Shown one piece after another: positions 50,477 through 60,814 of a DNA stretch of 64,000 nt. The notes under the pieces are model-generated. The model was not told the origin of the DNA, made no database searches, and saw only the letters and a program-made list of their open reading frames with translations. The translations under genes and the position numbers were made by a program. The first letter of the stretch is position 1; every line of letters starts with the position of its first letter. Origin of the DNA: Agrocybe praecox (lineage: Eukaryota > Basidiomycota > Agaricomycetes > Agaricales > Agrocybaceae); contig OZ024840.1 in assembly GCA_964017145.1 (NCBI GenBank), forward strand, positions 930,001 through 994,000, in the 5' to 3' direction.

Positions 50477-52556
50477 ATGTCGTCCACGGACTCCAAGCCA
50501 GACCTCGACGACCTTAAGGGTGACGATGTCAAGGTGCAGTTTGATGCCGAGAAAGTCGAACTTCCTGCTATGGACACCCACTATGAATCTGTGTTCGTCA
50601 GAAAGACAATGTACGTTCCTATTCTTGTACGTTCCCTGGAGCTTCTGTCTCATGGAAATGACTTTTACAGACGTATGATTGACTGGCGCATGCTCCCATT
50701 GCTCGGTTTTGTTTATGCAGTTGCGCTCATTGACCGCACCAACCTTGGTATTGCACGCACGGCCGGAATGGATGCAGACCTGGTATGCTCGAACTTTGAA
50801 GTACACCCCATCGAGTGAGACTAAGTGTGTTTCCAGAAACTCAGCATCGGCAACCGTTACAGTATCGCATCCATGGTTTATTTCTTTCCATATATTCTTC
50901 TGTAAGCCCATTCAAAACATCCATCCCATACATTTTCTTATAAATGTATGTCAGTCAGATTCCGGGTAACATTATATTGCGACGGATTGGGGCGAGGCTG
51001 TGGCTAACAATATGCGTCGTCGGATGGGGACTTGCGCAGCTTGGCATGGCTTTCGTGCCGACCTGGGGGTACTTGTCGCTGTGCCGTGTCTTTCTCGGGG
51101 TTTTCGAGGTAAGCTTTCTGTCCCTGGGATCAGTACGGTCTACCTTATCCTCGCGATGCTTACTCGTCATCTGTCCAGGCTGGCTTCTTCCCTTCCTTGG
51201 CCTTCATCATTACAACATGGTACAAACGATACGAGGTCCAAAAACGATTGGCAATATTCTACCTTAGCTCTATAGTGATAACGAGCTTCGCTTCAATATT
51301 CGGTACGCTGGTTCCTCCATAAAACAGCCACAGACATCTCATCTATCAATACAGCATTTGGCATCACCCAACTGACGGGCAAAGCGAACCTTAACGGATG
51401 GCAATGGATCTTTTTAATCGAAGGACTCCTAACCATTGTTCTCGGAATTCTTACTTGGTTTTTTGTCCCCGATTTCCCTGACAAGAGTAGATTTGTTACT
51501 GAAGAGCAACGCAAGGTTTGCCATCCAATGGTGTTATTCGATGGATTGAAAAATGACCGGATTTTGTTTCTCAGATGATCTTGGACCGTGTCGAAGCAGA
51601 CAGAGGCGACTCCAAGCCTGATGAAATGACTTGGCGGAAGCTGGTTACTCATCTATCTGACCCAGTGCTATGGGCTTTTGGTAAGTGCGCAGAAAGGACC
51701 TATCTCGTCTAAGCACTCATGACTTGGCCCCTAAATTCTTAGCCTTGATGTTTGTGGCCTCAACGATGCCTGCCTACGTCATTGGACTTTTCGCCACCAT
51801 TATCATTAAGGGAATGGGATATTCTCAAGCGACGGCCCTTCTTTTAACTGCTCCTCCTGGCGTTTTTGCCGTACGTAAAATCCGCTGTACTTCTCTTGGC
51901 CCTGCCGAAAGACTGATGGATCTCTGTCACTTGCAATGCTTAGGGTGCCTCTTGCTTCTTCTTCGCTTGGCTCTCCGATAGAACCAGGAAACGCGCTCTA
52001 TGGATGGTTGTACAAAACGTCATCACTATGGCTGGCCTTTTCCTGTCTGCCTATTCCACGAATAACCCAGTACGGTACTTTGGATTGTTTCTAATCAATG
52101 CAGGCGCCACTGGGTGCATACCCGCAGTGCTTGCCTACGTGAGTTCATTCCAACCATTTAAAATCTAACTTTGCTAATCACATTACCTGCCGTCATGATT
52201 CGCCTCTTTCATAACAGAGTGCTAATAATATCACCAGTCATACGAAGCGTTCTGTGCAGACAGCGACTATCATTGCGGCTGGTGGCGTCGGCGGTATCAT
52301 GGCGTCGACAGTTTTCCGTCAGCAAGACTTTCCAAGGTCCGACTTGTATCCATTCTTCTCGTAACTCAACGATCTTCTGACTTTCTTCTAAACGAATAGA
52401 TATTTAAATGGCATGTGGGCGACAATAGGTCTCCAACTTCTCATGATCCTTCTCCTTGGGGTGACGACATTCGTCTTCCGTCGACGGAATCAACTTCGCC
52501 GCGAGGGCAAACTTGGTCCTTTGGAAGGCCAGGAAGATTTTTATTATACTATTTAA
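50477..52556 (+). CDS. MFS transporter, ACS (anion:cation symporter, TNA1-like) family
   Basis: This is a plasma-membrane carrier for organic anions; fungal relatives import nicotinate, allantoate, biotin or pantothenate. The acidic N-terminal tail is MSSTDSKPDLDDLKGDD. TM1 starts at RMLPLLGFVYAVALIDRTNL (the DRTN signature). YSIASMVYFFPYILL precedes QIPGNIILRRIG, the PxN...R motif typical of the family. ICVVGWGLAQLGMAFV, SLCRVFLGVFEAGFFPSL and NGWQWIFLIEGLLTIV follow, then the VPDFPDKSRFVTEEQR loop. The second half has TMPAYVIGLFATIIIKGMGY and NAGATGCIPAVLAY. It ends LRREGKLGPLEGQEDFYYT. About ten short introns. The substrate is not predictable from this. Confidence 0.88.
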
Positions 52557-53153
52557 TCATATCTGTTTCCATTAGGAAAGAACTGTTGTAGCATACTATC
52601 TCTGTAATACCATGTATCAAAAGACTGTACGACATATAATTAACAAAATATATTTATCAAAAAGTCGGTGATTGAGGGCATTTCTTCCTTTTTTTATGTA
52701 GTAAAGGCACGCAATGTCATTAATAGTTTGTGTAGAAGCAGATACCATGTCCGTGGATGGGTAATGAAGTATTGACATATTGTGAATTGGATCCGTGTTC
52801 AATGGACGTGTATGAATGAGCATTGAGTCGGCAGAAGACATGTCCAGACACTAGCTGTTACTTTCCCGGCGGTTGACCGGGAAAGAGAGAACCTGGCTTG
52901 AGGCCCGTGAATAGCAATTGACTGGTGACCTTGCACGTTGAACGAGAAGTAAGTATATCTTTCAACCCAGGGACCACCTCTTTACTTGGAGAATAATTTT
53001 ACAAGGATTATACAAATATGTAGGGCTAAAGTAGGCAATATAGTAAATTACGTTTCTACTGATTATACGCTCTTTTTAGATTTACTATCTTAGTATGTCA
53101 GGGTCTCTAAGCTGAAAATATTGGCAGGTCATAAGTCATGAGTTGATTCGTGC
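52557..53153. other. Intergenic region between convergent MFS genes
   Basis: About 600 bp holding both 3' ends. The word TTTCCCGGCGGTTGACCGGGAAAG at 52861-52884 can form a short hairpin. Nothing else was recognised. Confidence 0.4.
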
Positions 53154-55383
53154 TTATGGGCGTGAAGGTAGTCTCGAATCGGTAGAGGCCATAGTGGTTG
53201 ATTTCCACGAGCTCTCCTCCCCTCCGATTATGGATCCATTCTCTGGGGTGGATGTGGGCGATTTTTCGTTATTTGCTGACTGAGCTACAACTTTTAGCCT
53301 TTGGTCCTATAAAATAGACAGTACATCAGTACATATAAACCGGTAGACACAGCTTACGCCTTTACCTTCATAAAGAAGCTCAACAAAAAGCACAATCCGA
53401 TCACAGGAGCGAAGTACACAAAAACCCAATGCAAGGCGTCATTGTAAGCGGACAATATGGCATCCCGCGTTGCTGGGTCGATATCGACAGGAATGTTGGA
53501 TACACTTTCTAGCAGCCTGGAGCGTAAGTCTGTGGGTAATGAGGTAGGAAGATTCTTGCTGAAGAGGTTATTGAGGATCGCATTGGAGGCTGCCAGACCG
53601 AGAGCACCGCCACTTGTCCGAGCGAAACTGAAAAAGGTCAGGGAATATTCGTTGTCAAGAGCACCAAGCTTACTTTCGAGTGCCCGTTACTACTGCTCTG
53701 TCGATCGGTTCGGCAGACGCCTGAGCAAGCACTAGAGCTAATATGGACGTTAGACTGACCCAGGCAAAAAGTTACAGCCCACATACTACCTATAAGAAAG
53801 TCAGGACCATGTCAAGAAAAATACATATCACACATACTCTGCAAGGTTGCTCCTACACCAACGCCCTGAACGAAGAGAACCCCTACAATCACACCCACGC
53901 TAGTGTCGCGGTCGAACACTGTCTGTGCTGCTTGACCCGCCAGCCAAATACCAAAGCCAACAATAATCGACGGTTTAAGCCTATCTGTGATTTGGACGAC
54001 GAATCCCACACCAGACGTAGAGAACACTTGCGTCAGGACAAGGGGAAGAATGATTACGCCTGACATGATGGGAGAATATCCTAGCACGTTTTGCAGGTAT
54101 CTGGATTGATCGTCAGTAACTGAAAGTGTGTCGCCATATGATACATACATGGGTGTAAAGAAGGTTCCTCCGTAGAAAATCATCCCGACGAAAAAGGTTT
54201 GAAGCAGGATCAGAGAGACAGTAGGTACGCGGAAGCTAGTCCCATGAAATTTCAGCACAGCCAGGCGAAAAGGTTATGAGGTGACTAGTACTCACATATG
54301 GAGGGGCATGATGGGCAACTTGGCATATTTAGATTCGACCAAGATAAAAATTATCGCGAGGACGAGACCAACGATCAGCAAAGCGAGGAAAGTTGGTGAA
54401 GCCCAGCCGTACAGTGTACCTCCTCCGGAAATAGGCACGAGGACAAGAACTATCGCTGCTAAACTCAGCATTGATCCCAACCAGTCGATTTTTATGAGCT
54501 TTTCCTGAAATGACTTCTTTTTAGAAAAATATTTGTTATCCACGAGAAAATCATTCTGACTTTGGCGCCGCCAGTTACATGCTTTAATGGAAGGAGGAAC
54601 CATATAAGCAGAATAGTCAAGACCGTCAAAGGAACTGTGAACCAGAAGGTCCAACGCCATGAAGCTCTTTCGGATAGAGCCCCACCTATGAGAGGGCCAA
54701 TCCCGGAGCCTAGTGCAATAGATATACCAAGGAGACCCTGGTATTTCGCTCTTTGGTCAATGCTTACAATGTCGGAGAGGATGATCATCTGCAATTCGGT
54801 AAGATAGATGTAAAATGAAACGACTCGCTACTAACTGTTAACGAATTAATTCCTCCTCCGATACCAGCAATAGCGCGACAGGCGCAGAGCCATGCTTCTG
54901 ATTTTGCGAATCCACATAGAAGATCTCCGAAACCGAATAGTCCTAGCTGTTGTGATAGAATATTTAAATTGAGACATATAATTAGAAGAAAAGACATACA
55001 GCGCTAATCAAGACAATCTTTCTTCCAAAAATATCGCTCAGACGCGCCATGATAATCTGGAAACCTGTGTTTGCAACGAGAAATGAAGTTCCTGTCCAGC
55101 TTATGCTGTAGAAATGGGCTCAGTTGCGAATATGGTCCTCGAGGCAAACAAATAAACCTATTTCCAGCCTTCAGGTCGGCTGCAATATCGGGCAGGGCAG
55201 TAGAAACAGATGTGGCATCCAAAAAACTGATCAATAGTGCCATATTCAAACCAATGAATACCTTGCAGGACGTAGTTTAAGGCCATGGGCTTGTAAAGAA
55301 AATCGAATCCAGCTCACTATGAACAGTTGAAGACCTGATAAACGCGACGTTTGGTCCTGGATTCCAACCACTTTGGTTCCCAT
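53154..55383 (-). CDS. MFS transporter, DHA2 family (14 membrane segments)
   Basis: This is a drug:proton antiporter-type carrier. Exon 1 (MGTKVVGIQDQTSRLS) joins in phase to VFIGLNMALLISFLDATSVS, which matches the usual TM1 of the family. Then come TALPDIAADLKAGN, motif A (IIMARLSDIFGRK), CRAIAGIGGGG, motif C (GISIALGSGIGPLIGGALSE), ASWRWTFWFTVPLTVLTILL and KIDWLGSMLSLAAIVLVLV. The C-terminal half reads LILLQTFFVGMIFYGGTFF, GYSPIMSGVIILPLVLTQ, IIVGFGIWLAGQAAQTVF and FAPVIGLCFLLSFFMKVKA. A hydrophilic tail ends DSRLPSRP. Many introns; some internal borders were not traced base by base. The gene's 5' end is about 180 bp from the hAT insertion, so its promoter may be interrupted. Confidence 0.84.
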
Positions 55384-55557
55384 TGTCGTCAATAGGGCGA
55401 ATGGAGAGTGTGAAGAAAAAAGGAGGACGAGAAAATGTCGAGGCCATTTTCCATAATTTCAGAGAATTCAGGATGAATATTGAATATTCGGCAAGGGAAT
55501 CCGTTTGCATGGATAAATTTCAACGTCGGAGGCAGATTCCGTTGTGGCAGCATGTCG

Positions 55558-55565
55558 GTCGGATG
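55558..55565. repeat. Left 8-bp target-site duplication of the hAT element
   Basis: GTCGGATG immediately precedes the element and recurs at 59997-60004 directly after its right end. Eight bases is the standard length for hAT insertion. Confidence 0.93.
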
Positions 55566-55730
55566 TAGTGCTGCCGCTGCAGTGCAGCCAATGTGAAGTG
55601 ACTGTGACTGCACTGTGATATTTCAAACTCAGACACACTGCACAGCCTAATGAAGTCCCTGTGAAGTTGCTGTGAAGTTGCGCAATCTGACCGATGACCC
55701 CGTCCCTCCGTCGTCTGGAACGATGTGTTA

Positions 55731-56136
55731 GGCTGCGTTCGGACTCATAATACGGGATTATCAGCCAGATTAGTTACCGTATATAGCAACCAGCTGATTG
55801 ATCACCTGAGTTTGCGGTCTCGTGATTATGTGACAGATTGTGACAGAATATGGCGCGTCTGCGACGCGTCTGTTGACTGTGATTAAATATGCGGCATAAA
55901 CCACTTTAACTGCCTATTTTCCTGGCCATTCGACTAATATTTATATCTTTCACTATCAGAGCATTGTTTGGCTATATAAAAGTGTCTGAAATGAGTCCAC
56001 ACAGAAATTAGCTGTAGCCCTAACCCTAAGGTGCTGATTATATAAAAGTCACGCCGGCCATCACCGGTCATCACATGCTCATAAGCGACATCAAAATACC
56101 GAATTATAATTCCATATTACGAGTCCGAACGCAGCC
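55731..56136. mobile_element. PIF/Harbinger-like MITE nested inside the hAT element (406 bp)
   Basis: The termini are GGCTGCGTTCGGACTCATAAT and its complement with one mismatch. The element is flanked on both sides by TTA, the 3-bp duplication typical of PIF/Harbinger elements. It has no coding capacity. It lies between the left hAT terminus and the transposase start, so it landed after or together with the hAT copy. It includes the word CCCTAACCCTAA near 56020 and a direct repeat CATCACCGG/TCATCAC near 56060. Confidence 0.85.
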
Positions 56137-56330
56137 TTAGCTATTTGGAGCTGCCACATCTGTGGTGGCGCTATTTCTATGTTCCAGCACCTTCTACAAC
56201 GCTCCTGGACACTCTGAACTGTACTTTGTTGATGATTTCAATGGAATTTCGTTTGGGTATAAGTACCGGATTGTTGAACAATGTCTGAGGCTTCCAGGGA
56301 TCTCCCAGGTGTGTTCCATACGATATCTAA

Positions 56331-59300
56331 ATGCAAGCTGGTCCTTCTCTCTGCAATGGGTGCAAAAAACCTGCTGCGAGGTGTTGTTGCACACAACATG
56401 CTCCACCTCGTTCTGGTTTCTGGCATCAGTCATTGCCTCTACAAACTCCCCATCGTCCTGGCCCTACCGTTCCTCCTGGATCTTATCAGCAGCCTACGCC
56501 ACATCAATATGCACCAAATATGTCCTACTACCCATACTATCCGAACCAAATGTACGATACACGGTTCGAATATCCACCGTCTCGACCAATCCAATTAGCA
56601 CCTCAGTCTACGCCCATCCGTCTGTGTGCACCGAATTTTTCAACATCTCGGCCTCCATTTTCTCCTATACAACATTCTCCTGTACCGGCGAATCCTCCTA
56701 AACGAAAACGAACAGATGGCGGCCCGGGTCGAGCACCTGCAAAAAGGGCTAAACAAACACAGCCAGGTAGCTCTCATGCACCAGATGAAAATTATTCGGT
56801 TGTGGTTCCTGGTGTTGGGCCTACTAACGTGGTACAACCATGCGCATCTATCTCGCGTCCGAAGCCAATCGCCAACTATAGCCCAATATCTAAACATCAA
56901 AAATCACGAGAAGCGAAACAGGTTGCAAGTGATGTTTGGTACTTTATGCGCCCTCTGGAGACTCGAGATCGGCCAAATGAAACCATTCAGGATCCTCCAC
57001 CGGGGCGCATGAAGCCCAGGTCACCTTTTGTGGGCTGTCGTCTGTGCCCGACGTGCGTTGTTTTGTTTCGTTAAAATATTTCTTATCTGATGTACTGATA
57101 TACTGAATAGGTCAATGTGGTCGGTTTGGTCAAATACGAATGGGATGGCAGACACAATCCGCCACCATTTGTCGCAGAAACATAGAGACGAGTGGCAAAA
57201 AATTGTTCTTATCGAAAAACTGAAAGGATGGGATAAAGTGAATTCTGAGAATGGGGGATCCGATAGTCGAGACGTGTTCACTATGGAAGGATTCCTCGAA
57301 CGTCTTGCCCGTTGGATCGCAGTTGATGATCAAGTAAGTAACGAAGGTGTTTGATTGCAGTGAAAATTTACTAATAAGCTTATGCATGTATCTTTTGAAG
57401 TCATTGAACGTTGTCGAGTGTCAAGAATTAAGAGATCTTTTATTATATTTGAATGCTGATCTTCGAGATGGGGATATTCCTCACAGAACAAAGTTGACAC
57501 AAGTAATTTTTGATAGTTACCATCGTGAATGGAAAAAGCTTCTATCCAGCTTACAGGTAGTTATTCTCTGCCATTTGAAATTGTTTTTGCGAGATGATAA
57601 TCAAATTTTCCGTAGAATTCCGAAGGTCGAATATCGTTTACTAGTGATCTTTGGTCAGATCCCAACCTTAGATCTTTTATGGCAGTGACTGGACACTTTT
57701 CCAGCAAAGACGATCATGGAAATCTTATAACATGTAGCCGTCTTGTTGCTTTCCGGCACGTCTCAGGTTCTCACACAGGCGCACACCTTGCACAAAGCTT
57801 TCTTGACATCTTGAAAGAGCTCGGGGTCCTTCACAAAGTAAGTTAGTGTTATATAAAGGCTGTGTGATTGTAAATTGTTTATCAACGCGGTTCAGATTGG
57901 TATGATCACACTCGATAATGCATCTAATTGCGGGTCTATGATGAAAGACCTTGAGAAACTTCTTCGCAACATGGGAGTACCCTTTAATTCTGAGGGTAAT
58001 CGTATCAGGTAAGTGAAATCTCAAGTGTGTGTCCAGTTCTTAAAACCTCTTTTCCTTGATTTCTCAGATGTTTCCCCCACGTTGTCAATATTGCAGTCAA
58101 GGCTGCTCTGAAGGAGTTATCGAACTCGGCGCCTGACGTTACCGATGACGACGATGTCCCACCGGTCTACGAGAATAATATCAATGATGATGGGTATCAA
58201 GATGCTCTTGACAGTGATGTTGTGGGGAAGTGCCGCTCACTTGTGACAGCCTGTCGTGCAAGCGGTCAACGACGTGAAGAATTACAAGCCACAATCAATG
58301 AAGGGAATCTCTCAAAGTCATTCCCTAATGAAAAGTCACTTTGGAAAGTCCAACTTCTTCGGGATATGGATGTACGTTGGTCATCAACATATTTAATGAT
58401 TGACCGTGTCCTAGAGCTCTACCCGGTATGTGAAATCTTGTAAAATACATACCATCGTAAAGCTGACATGATAACATAGGCAATTGATGTTCTATTGAAC
58501 AAGGTTAAGTATAAAGATATACAACACCATCTCCTCGATGACACTCAGCTCCAGGTCTTGCGCGATATAGCCGAATTTTTGAAACTTCCTCACGCTGTAC
58601 AGACTATTCTCTGTGCAGAAAAAACACCAACTCTGTCCTGGGTCCTTCCATGCTATGAAGATCTTCTCGACATGCTACGACTATATCGACAGTCATGCCC
58701 TCAGTTACGACGAGCCATATCTGTTTGCATTGCTAAAATTGAAGAATATGTCGACAAATCACGAAGCACGCGTATCTATGCTCTGGATATGAGTAAGTCG
58801 ATGTCGTTGTCCTTATGATATCTTATTAATGCTCATCTGTTGTACCTAGTTCTCAATCCGATCAAGAAGTTGAAATGGATCGAAGAAAAATGGACACCCG
58901 AGCAGTTGCAATCTGCTAAGGACTGGATGTTGGCATCTGTAAGTGATTACCATATTTTACTCACCTTCTTACAATGTAATGTCTCCCATTAGATGCTAGA
59001 ATATCGAAAATCCTTACGAAATAAGCATAAGAATGAAGTCCATGGATCAAGTTCAAGATCGCTTGCACGTTCTACAAGCGACTCTGCTCAATCCCAAGCA
59101 ACCGGGCTTGCTTATTTGCATGACCTAAAAATGAAACTGCAGCGTTCTACCTCTCATGCCTCGTCGAGCCCTTCAAATATCCAACATTCGCCGACTAGTG
59201 GATCAGCAGCAGATACAGCTGATGTCGAGGATGACGAAATCATTGGATCAAGTCTCGATGAAAGAGATACAGCCGCTGTTACTGAAGAATTCCACAGTTA

Positions 59301-59774
59301 TCTTGCAGAAGGAATCCTAAAACGCGTTGAATATCGCGACTTCTCTCTCACGCGATATTGGCAAGTAAGTTGATATTTTTTGCTTTTCTTTTTGAGAACT
59401 ATTCACTAATCTTCGTCTTGACATCACAGTCAAAGGAACATCAATTCCCCACTATGTATCGTGTGGCACTTGATATTTTGCCCGTTCAAGCTTCCTCTGT
59501 CGCATGTGAGCGAGTGTTTTCCTCAAGCAAAGAAACAATTACTATGCGTCGCAATGGGCTCTCCCCGCAGCTGATGGAGATTCTTCAATTCTTGAAGTAT
59601 ACTTATCATAAGGAGCGTCTCGATTTGATGGATGGAGTCATCACATCGGAAAATGATCTGCTCAATGCTGAATTATCCTCTGTTTCTGCTGATCAAGTTC
59701 GAGATTTACTTGCAAAGGGTCAAATTGATAATCTTGTCAAATTATTGAATCACGAAGCATCTAAAATGGATTAA
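56331..59774 (+). CDS. hAT-family transposase with BED-type zinc finger
   Basis: Ten exons (56331-57052, 57111-57333, 57401-57556, 57616-57837, 57896-58008, 58068-58425, 58480-58792, 58850-58938, 58993-59364, 59430-59774) join in phase to 970 residues with no stop. The N-terminus is Pro/Gln/Tyr-rich with a basic signal (PPKRKRTDGGPGRAPAKRAK). The BED-like finger spans intron 1 (GCRLCPT then IRHHLSQKHRDEW). Catalytic-core landmarks are ISFTSDLWSDPN and MITLDNASNC, the motifs around the two hAT aspartates, then RCFPHVVNIAV, the RW pair in DVRWSSTYLM, and the C-terminal dimerisation block LDILPVQASSVACERVFSSS. An in-frame alternative start at 56281 would need a 36-bp intron. All key residues are present; activity is plausible but unproven. 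Confidence 0.93.
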
Positions 59775-59996
59775 TGCCCTTTATATATTGTTTTTCAACT
59801 TATTATATCATTCATAGTTTCTGCGTACTGAGTTTCTCTGTCGAAGAAATCCGTATATTATATTTTTTCATAAGTGTGGGAATTATATAATGTAGCCATC
59901 ACGGCACTTCACAGTGCACTGTGTTCGCTGTGAGGCGTGTCACAGTCGCACTAATTTCGCTTCACAGCGGCTGCACTGCACTTTGCGGCAACACTA

Positions 59997-60814
59997 GTCG
60001 GATGAAGCGCGATCGTCTGGGAAAAAGTGACGTAATGCTCTTTACAAGTTTGTGGGCGCGTGTGGTCGCGTTCAACTTCTGGAACACGGCGCACGCCCTC
60101 TTTTCCTCATCTCTTTCTTCTGCTAAGGCCATATGCTCAGATACTTTGTAAAAAAAAAAAACGCCAGCTATTCTCCTGGGAATATCCTAGTTCAGAATTC
60201 GCGGATTAATGTTGTTTCTTTTGCAAGTGCGTTTACTTTTGCTTTCTGTTCACCAAAGTGGTACTGAATTTACGGAAAAGATCAAGAATACCTTTCTCGT
60301 GCAATGAGGAAATGATACACGATATATATGTATGAACTATGAAGTTGGGAGGTGGCTGTGTAGACGGATAAGAGATAAAGCTCAAAGCTTCAAAGGCTTG
60401 GAATGGTTCTCAGGAGTCGCAGGGACCCTCTCACGAGCGTGAGCATTTGGTGAGCATTAACAAGAACCTATTTCTATGTTATTTCTAAGTTATGGTTGCC
60501 CCAACCTCAGAAGTCAATGAAAGATCCTTTTGTATATCACACGGCTTCTCTAATTCCCCAGATCGACCTGCTCGGAGCCCTGCAAAACTTCATTCCACTT
60601 AGGCAACCCAAAAAAGGCTAAAATTCCGGAAGCAATCTGAAAAATGATAGTGCCCCCCGAGGGAATCCGCAATACATTGTCTCTCAGATAAAGACGATAC
60701 ATTATACGTTCGTCGTATGATACGGTTATCTATGGAAGAAGATAATGAATTACTTTACTTGGTCTTCCACTTTAAACTCAAGCCACAACATAAGAGAGTG
60801 CCTCCTAGTAACCC
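59997..60814. other. Region between the hAT element and the second Zn2Cys6 gene
   Basis: It starts with the right 8-bp duplication (59997-60004). The remaining 800 bp contain an A12 run near 60150 and presumably the promoter of the next gene. No other feature was recognised. Confidence 0.45.

Larger units (their letters stand above)
55566..59996 (+). mobile_element. hAT transposon, complete (4431 bp including a nested MITE)
   Basis: The left terminus TAGTGCTGCCGC and the right terminus (complement TAGTGTTGCCGC) form imperfect inverted repeats, flanked by perfect 8-bp duplications GTCGGATG. Subterminal GTGAAG and CACTGTG-like words are clustered at both ends, as expected for transposase binding in hAT elements. 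The element carries one open, spliced transposase gene and a 406-bp MITE in its 5' leader. Intact termini, intact duplication and an undamaged gene point to a recent insertion. Confidence 0.93.

Noticed and set aside
56015..56030. Chromosome end or interstitial telomere
   Set aside because: There are only two repeat units, and they lie inside a MITE with clear borders.
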